From assembly GCA_034008185.1 (NCBI GenBank), contig CM067081.1, forward strand, positions 9,795,821 through 9,859,820: 64,000 nucleotides of DNA. The letters are read 5' to 3'. Every line of letters starts with the position of its first letter. Within the stretch, counting starts at the first letter, position 1. A program made the position numbers and the translations under genes. Below the pieces are notes generated by a model. That model was not told the origin of the DNA. It worked only from the letters and a program-made list of their open reading frames with translations, and did no database searches. This stretch comes from Gorsachius magnificus. Lineage: Eukaryota; Chordata; Aves; Pelecaniformes; Ardeidae. Positions 60,129 to 64,000 of this stretch are shown here, piece after piece.

Positions 60129-63100
60129 GGTTATGCCACATGAAGATGCCATGAGATTAATAGGGTAACACATCCCATTTTAGGCTGAAATGCCTGAGCA
60201 GAGACCTGATAGACTAAGTACACTAATTACATTTCCTGGAGAACATCTTCCTGAAGAGAAGATGGCCAAGGGAACTGTTCAAATACATAATTTTACTGCT
60301 CTTCTATCCCAAAAGAATCACATACAAGTCACTCCATGTTTTGATTACCATTCTTTCCTACTACAGAAAGCTTATTATTACAAGCAGGATGAGTACTAAA
60401 ATAACTCCTGTTTAAATTGTTAGGGAAAACTCTAAAAGGAGTTGGATGCGTTATAGCCTCCAGATTGAGAACAGAGCTATCAGCAGCATCAAAGACAGGG
60501 AACTCTTAAATACATGCATAAAGTAATGGGAATTGTTTCCCAATTAATAATTTATCTGCATTTACTTGTTTTCATTGATGGACAAGCAAATCAACATGCA
60601 CAGCACTTAGGGTCAAATTTACTTTTCACACTGTTCAATTTCTTCAGCATCAAGGGAGTTATTCCCAATTTACTGCAACATAGGCAAAATGGAATCAGGC
60701 ACTTAATTACTGGTGTATCAAGGTTCCTAGCTCATTTCAGCTATGGGTCTAACTATAAATTAATCCTGAAGTCACATGCTTTAATAATAGATGACAGACA
60801 CTTTGGTCTCAGTCTTCTGGTGTACTAGCTTCACACTTGGAGCAACTGCAGAAGTAGTAAGTCAGAAAGATAATTCTGCCTACCTGTCTTTTGCTCAGCC
60901 TTGCCCTAGACAAAAATTTAAGAGCTACCCAGATGACTGAAGACACAGATCTGATGGAGCACTCGACACATTCCTATAACCTCTGCTTCCTCTGGTGGTA
61001 AAAACTTTGTGCCAGTCTCTGTCAGGAGAAATTCTCAGCTGTTCCTTTAGGGCAGAGTTCCAGCTACTTCATGTTGAGGTTTAACTGAGTAGAAAATGAG
61101 CATCTGTAATATTCCATGAAACACCACACAATTCTTAAAATTATTTATTTCAACCTTAGATGCAAATCCATCCATAGTTACAGTCTGTGCAGACCAAAAG
61201 AAACCAAAACCCCCTTAATATCTAATGGAATTAATTACATCTTGATCAAAAATCAAACTACAAACAGCTGTTCACAAAGGGCTGATCTTCCACTATGTAC
61301 ACAGCTGAGAGTTTATACATGGGGCCCATCTGACTTTTCTTAAAGGCTTCTACTCCCGCAGGTGTAACTGTGTTAAAACCTTAAGAATGAAACCCTTTCC
61401 CCTTGTGACTTACATTATTATAGCAGCGCCCACTAGTGACCCCAGAGTGAAGGACCTGTCCTTTTTGCAACCTGAATTCTCTTGGCTGTGAGGCATCTAA
61501 TAGGTAAAACATAAACTCAACAGAGGAAAGTTTTTGATTTAGCCTATTTCATATCAGCAAAAAAATTTTTAAAAAAGAGAAAGAGCAATACTTTCTTTCA
61601 GGTTTCTTCTTTGTTACAGTTTCTTAGGTTTACAGCTTGATCATTCATAGTCTCTAAATCTTTAGGCAGATTTAAATAGTAAAAATAAAATGCCAGATTA
61701 TTGAAAGATGGGACAGTGTGGTGATCTAGTAAGAATTTACAGTCCAATCCAGGAAAGCACTTAGAAATACGCTCAGCATTAAAGTCATGAAGAATGATAT
61801 TCGTCAAACGTCTGTAAAGACTTTAGCTAAAGTTTAACATCCCTTTAAAGGACTTTCCAGATCAGAGCAATCACAAAAATTTAGGCCCCCAAAATCCATT
61901 GATTTGTAGTGACAAATTTTACTGACATGCTATGTTTGCATGGCCTACAGCCATGTACCTGCTGATTAAATGCTTTCCAGGCATTCATTTACAGTACATA
62001 CTGCAATTAATTCAATGCCGTCAGATATAAGATAATATATGTCAATACAGATATGGATCACATCCGTATATCCCAAGGAACAAACCCAGGTTTCATCATC
62101 AGAGAAGACAAAACCGTAGCAATCAGCAACTGAATTACTGGTCCGGAGTCAGTCCTGCCATTTACCGCACAGTGAAGATCTTTGGATAGCAAAAGATGGA
62201 ACTGCCTTAGAAAGACAATTACATAAGAGAGACCTCTCGGCTCATCTTGGTGAGGACCAACGTGAGGAAAAAGTGTACCTTCAGGACCCTAAGCCTTTGC
62301 TCAGTTCCACTGGCTATTGGCATTGCAAATGCTAAGCGTTGGGTTCAAGCTATTCTAGCAATCCTGCTCCCAATGCTATAGAGAGGCTCAGTTTGCAGGA
62401 GGTCCCACACACCCACGCTTCGGAGGTAATTCAGTTTGATCACAGAAAACCTGATGCACTCAAATGGTTTTTAGCTGAAAAACATGAATATGAGCACACT
62501 GTTCTGTTTTGAGATTTCTACTGTGTTTAAATTTTCCATTTACCAAAAAAAAAAAATACATTTAAAAAGATCAAACAACCATTAGTCATTGCATTATCGG
62601 CTCTGTGAATTCCAGCAGGCATTAGATCAAGCCCTTTGACAAAGGAAACAGCCTTATACAACAGGAGAGACTATGAAGCAGCTTTCTGTAATTCCACTTA
62701 GAAATAGGAGGAAACTAAGCAGCACAGAAGAATTTTAACTATTTGGCCAGAACAGCCACTGAAAATAACAAACTGTGTGCTGATCTCATGCCTTCATAGA
62801 TAATAAACATAGAATGCTATAATTATCAGCAAGATCCTTAGCAATCCCAGGAAGTTCTTCCCCATGTTATGCCCACACACACACTTTCTTGTTGATGAAA
62901 CAATTTTGATTTTAATATGTAGGTGCTTAACTTCCCAGCAAAACTTGCAATGAGCTCTGCAATTCTGCTAAATATACTGCTTATTGCTGCTGTTACCAAA
63001 AACCTGTTATACTGTATGATGCAGGAGCTAATAGGTCTGGTGTAATCCTAGACATTTTATTAATTGACAAAACTGTATGATCTGGAGGAGGTGATCAAGA

Positions 63101-63599
63101 AAAAGCAATAGCAATTCCAAAAAAACCCCAACATTTTCTAGCAAGTTGAAACAAGAGTGGTGTTACAGTGGCATTCTAGTGCTATCACTATATCAAAAAA
63201 GCTGCAAACATGTTGGCAAATAAAATGACAAAGAACCTACATAGAGACCTCAAAAATACTCTCTGATCATTTGGAATAATGATTAACCCTGGCGTTCCTG
63301 ATCTCGTAGCATAAATATTAGCATGTAGTTAAAGTATTGGAGAATGTGCAAGGTATTACTACGTGATAAAAATGTTTAGGAATACAGTAAGAAAAAAAAA
63401 AGCCATGGAGAATTAAAAGAGCCTGGCAGTTAACTACTCTATACACCTTCTCCTTTCAAGACTGGTTAGAGTATTTTCAAGACGGTCCTACACCACTCCG
63501 CTTTTGAGATGGTCCCCAGCTTTGTCCTTAAGACTGGAAGAAAGAAACGTCCAGCCTCCCCCTACACCCTGTCACCCCACCGCCACCAAAAATCCCTTT
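60129..63599 (-). other. Upstream GRM5 intron or 5' flank
   Basis: AT-rich with no recognised repeat or exon. A 104-codon plus-strand ORF at 60514-60828 has no family features. Confidence 0.5.
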
Positions 63600-63676
63600 T
63601 CGGGGAGGAGGTCAAATGGAAATGGGGCTGCCGGGGCGCCGGAGCCCCGGGGTGCAGGACAGCGCTGCTTGTGGGC

Positions 63677-63690
63677 GGGGGGGGGGGGGG
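63677..63690 (+). repeat. G14 homopolymer at the edge of the GC-rich minisatellite
   Basis: Fourteen consecutive G start the G-rich block. Exact length is uncertain because such runs are hard to sequence. Confidence 0.85.
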
Positions 63691-63858
63691 CGGGGCGGGC
63701 AGCGGCGGGGAGCGGGCAGGGGGGAGCGGCGGGGTGGGCAGCGGGGAGCGGGCAGGGGGGAGCGGCGGGGCGGGCAGCGGCGGGGAGCGGGCAGCGGGGA
63801 GCGGGGAGCGGGCAGGGGGCAGCGGGGAGCGGGCAGAGGGGAGCGGGGAGCGGCGGTC
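63691..63858 (+). repeat. G-rich, CpG-rich minisatellite
   Basis: Built of AGCGGGC, AGCGGGG and AGCGGCGGGG submotifs arranged in a higher-order unit of about 36-39 bases (compare 63701-63739 with 63740-63775, then a shorter variant from 63776). The plus strand is almost free of T and rich in GGG/GGGG tracts and CpG. Open frames cross it in several frames on both strands only because the repeat lacks stop codons. Confidence 0.92.
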
Positions 63859-64000
63859 CGGGAGCTGTCCCTGGTGCTGAGCACCGCCCGCCGCCAGCGT
63901 TCACCTCCCCATCAGGTTTGGGGAAGGGAAATAAAAAAAAAATAATAATCTAAAAATCAACCCGTAGTAAAAATTGCCATCGTGGTCACATTTGTCGTGC

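Larger units (their letters stand above)
63600..63910. promoter_or_regulatory. Possible small CpG island
   Basis: About 300 bases of very high GC with dense CpG stand out from the AT-rich surroundings and lie about 7 kb upstream of the GRM5 coding exon. CpG islands often mark vertebrate promoters, and an upstream non-coding GRM5 exon could lie at or beyond this point. No TATA box, initiator or exon was identified, and the minisatellite alone could explain the composition. Confidence 0.3.

Noticed and set aside
63504..63953. Long overlapping ORFs on both strands (up to 149 codons), Gly/Arg/Ala- or Pro-rich
   Set aside because: They exist only because the GC-rich minisatellite has no stop codons. 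All frames are open at once and there is no domain.

Overview
The window looks like avian nuclear DNA, or less likely another sauropsid. It is AT-rich and almost free of coding sequence. About a dozen truncated CR1 LINE pieces lie in it, and several end in the (ATTCTATG)-type octamer tail typical of bird CR1. No bacterial operons, viral genes, CRISPR arrays or RNA genes were recognised.

One real protein-coding exon was found, on the minus strand. It is the first coding exon of the metabotropic glutamate receptor 5 gene (GRM5), at 55988-56666. It carries the signal peptide and most of lobe I of the glutamate-binding domain. A strong splice donor (AAG|GTAAGAG) ends it, and a plausible splice acceptor lies about 200 bases upstream, so the exon probably also holds 200 bases of 5' UTR with several short upstream ORFs. 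No later GRM5 exon (the next should begin with the NYGES segment) is visible. Positions 1-55987 are therefore read as part of one very long intron, and 56869-64000 as an upstream intron or 5' flank.

Layout: 1-36 kb is intron with CR1 pieces near 7.0, 11.9, 16.5, 22.3, 28.0 and 33.6 kb, a 53-base alternating purine-pyrimidine tract at 8.55 kb, a G-skewed stretch at 11.0-11.7 kb, a G16 run at 27.2 kb and a perfect 13-bp hairpin at 31.9 kb. From 36 to 49 kb there are a minus-strand CR1, an older minus-strand CR1 and, at 47.6-48.8 kb, two CR1 pieces in opposite orientation with a duplicated 3' tail. From 49 to 56 kb nothing beyond simple repeats was seen. GRM5 follows at 56-56.9 kb, a degraded CR1 at 59.9 kb, and a very G-rich, CpG-rich minisatellite at 63.6-63.9 kb.

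No new multi-gene system is apparent. The points most worth checking are a six-residue in-frame insertion (relative to remembered human GRM5) at the GRM5 signal-peptide boundary, the upstream ORFs, the G-rich minisatellite or possible CpG island upstream of GRM5, the Z-DNA-prone palindrome and the CR1 rearrangement. Comparisons with human GRM5 and with CR1 consensus sequences are from memory; no search was run.
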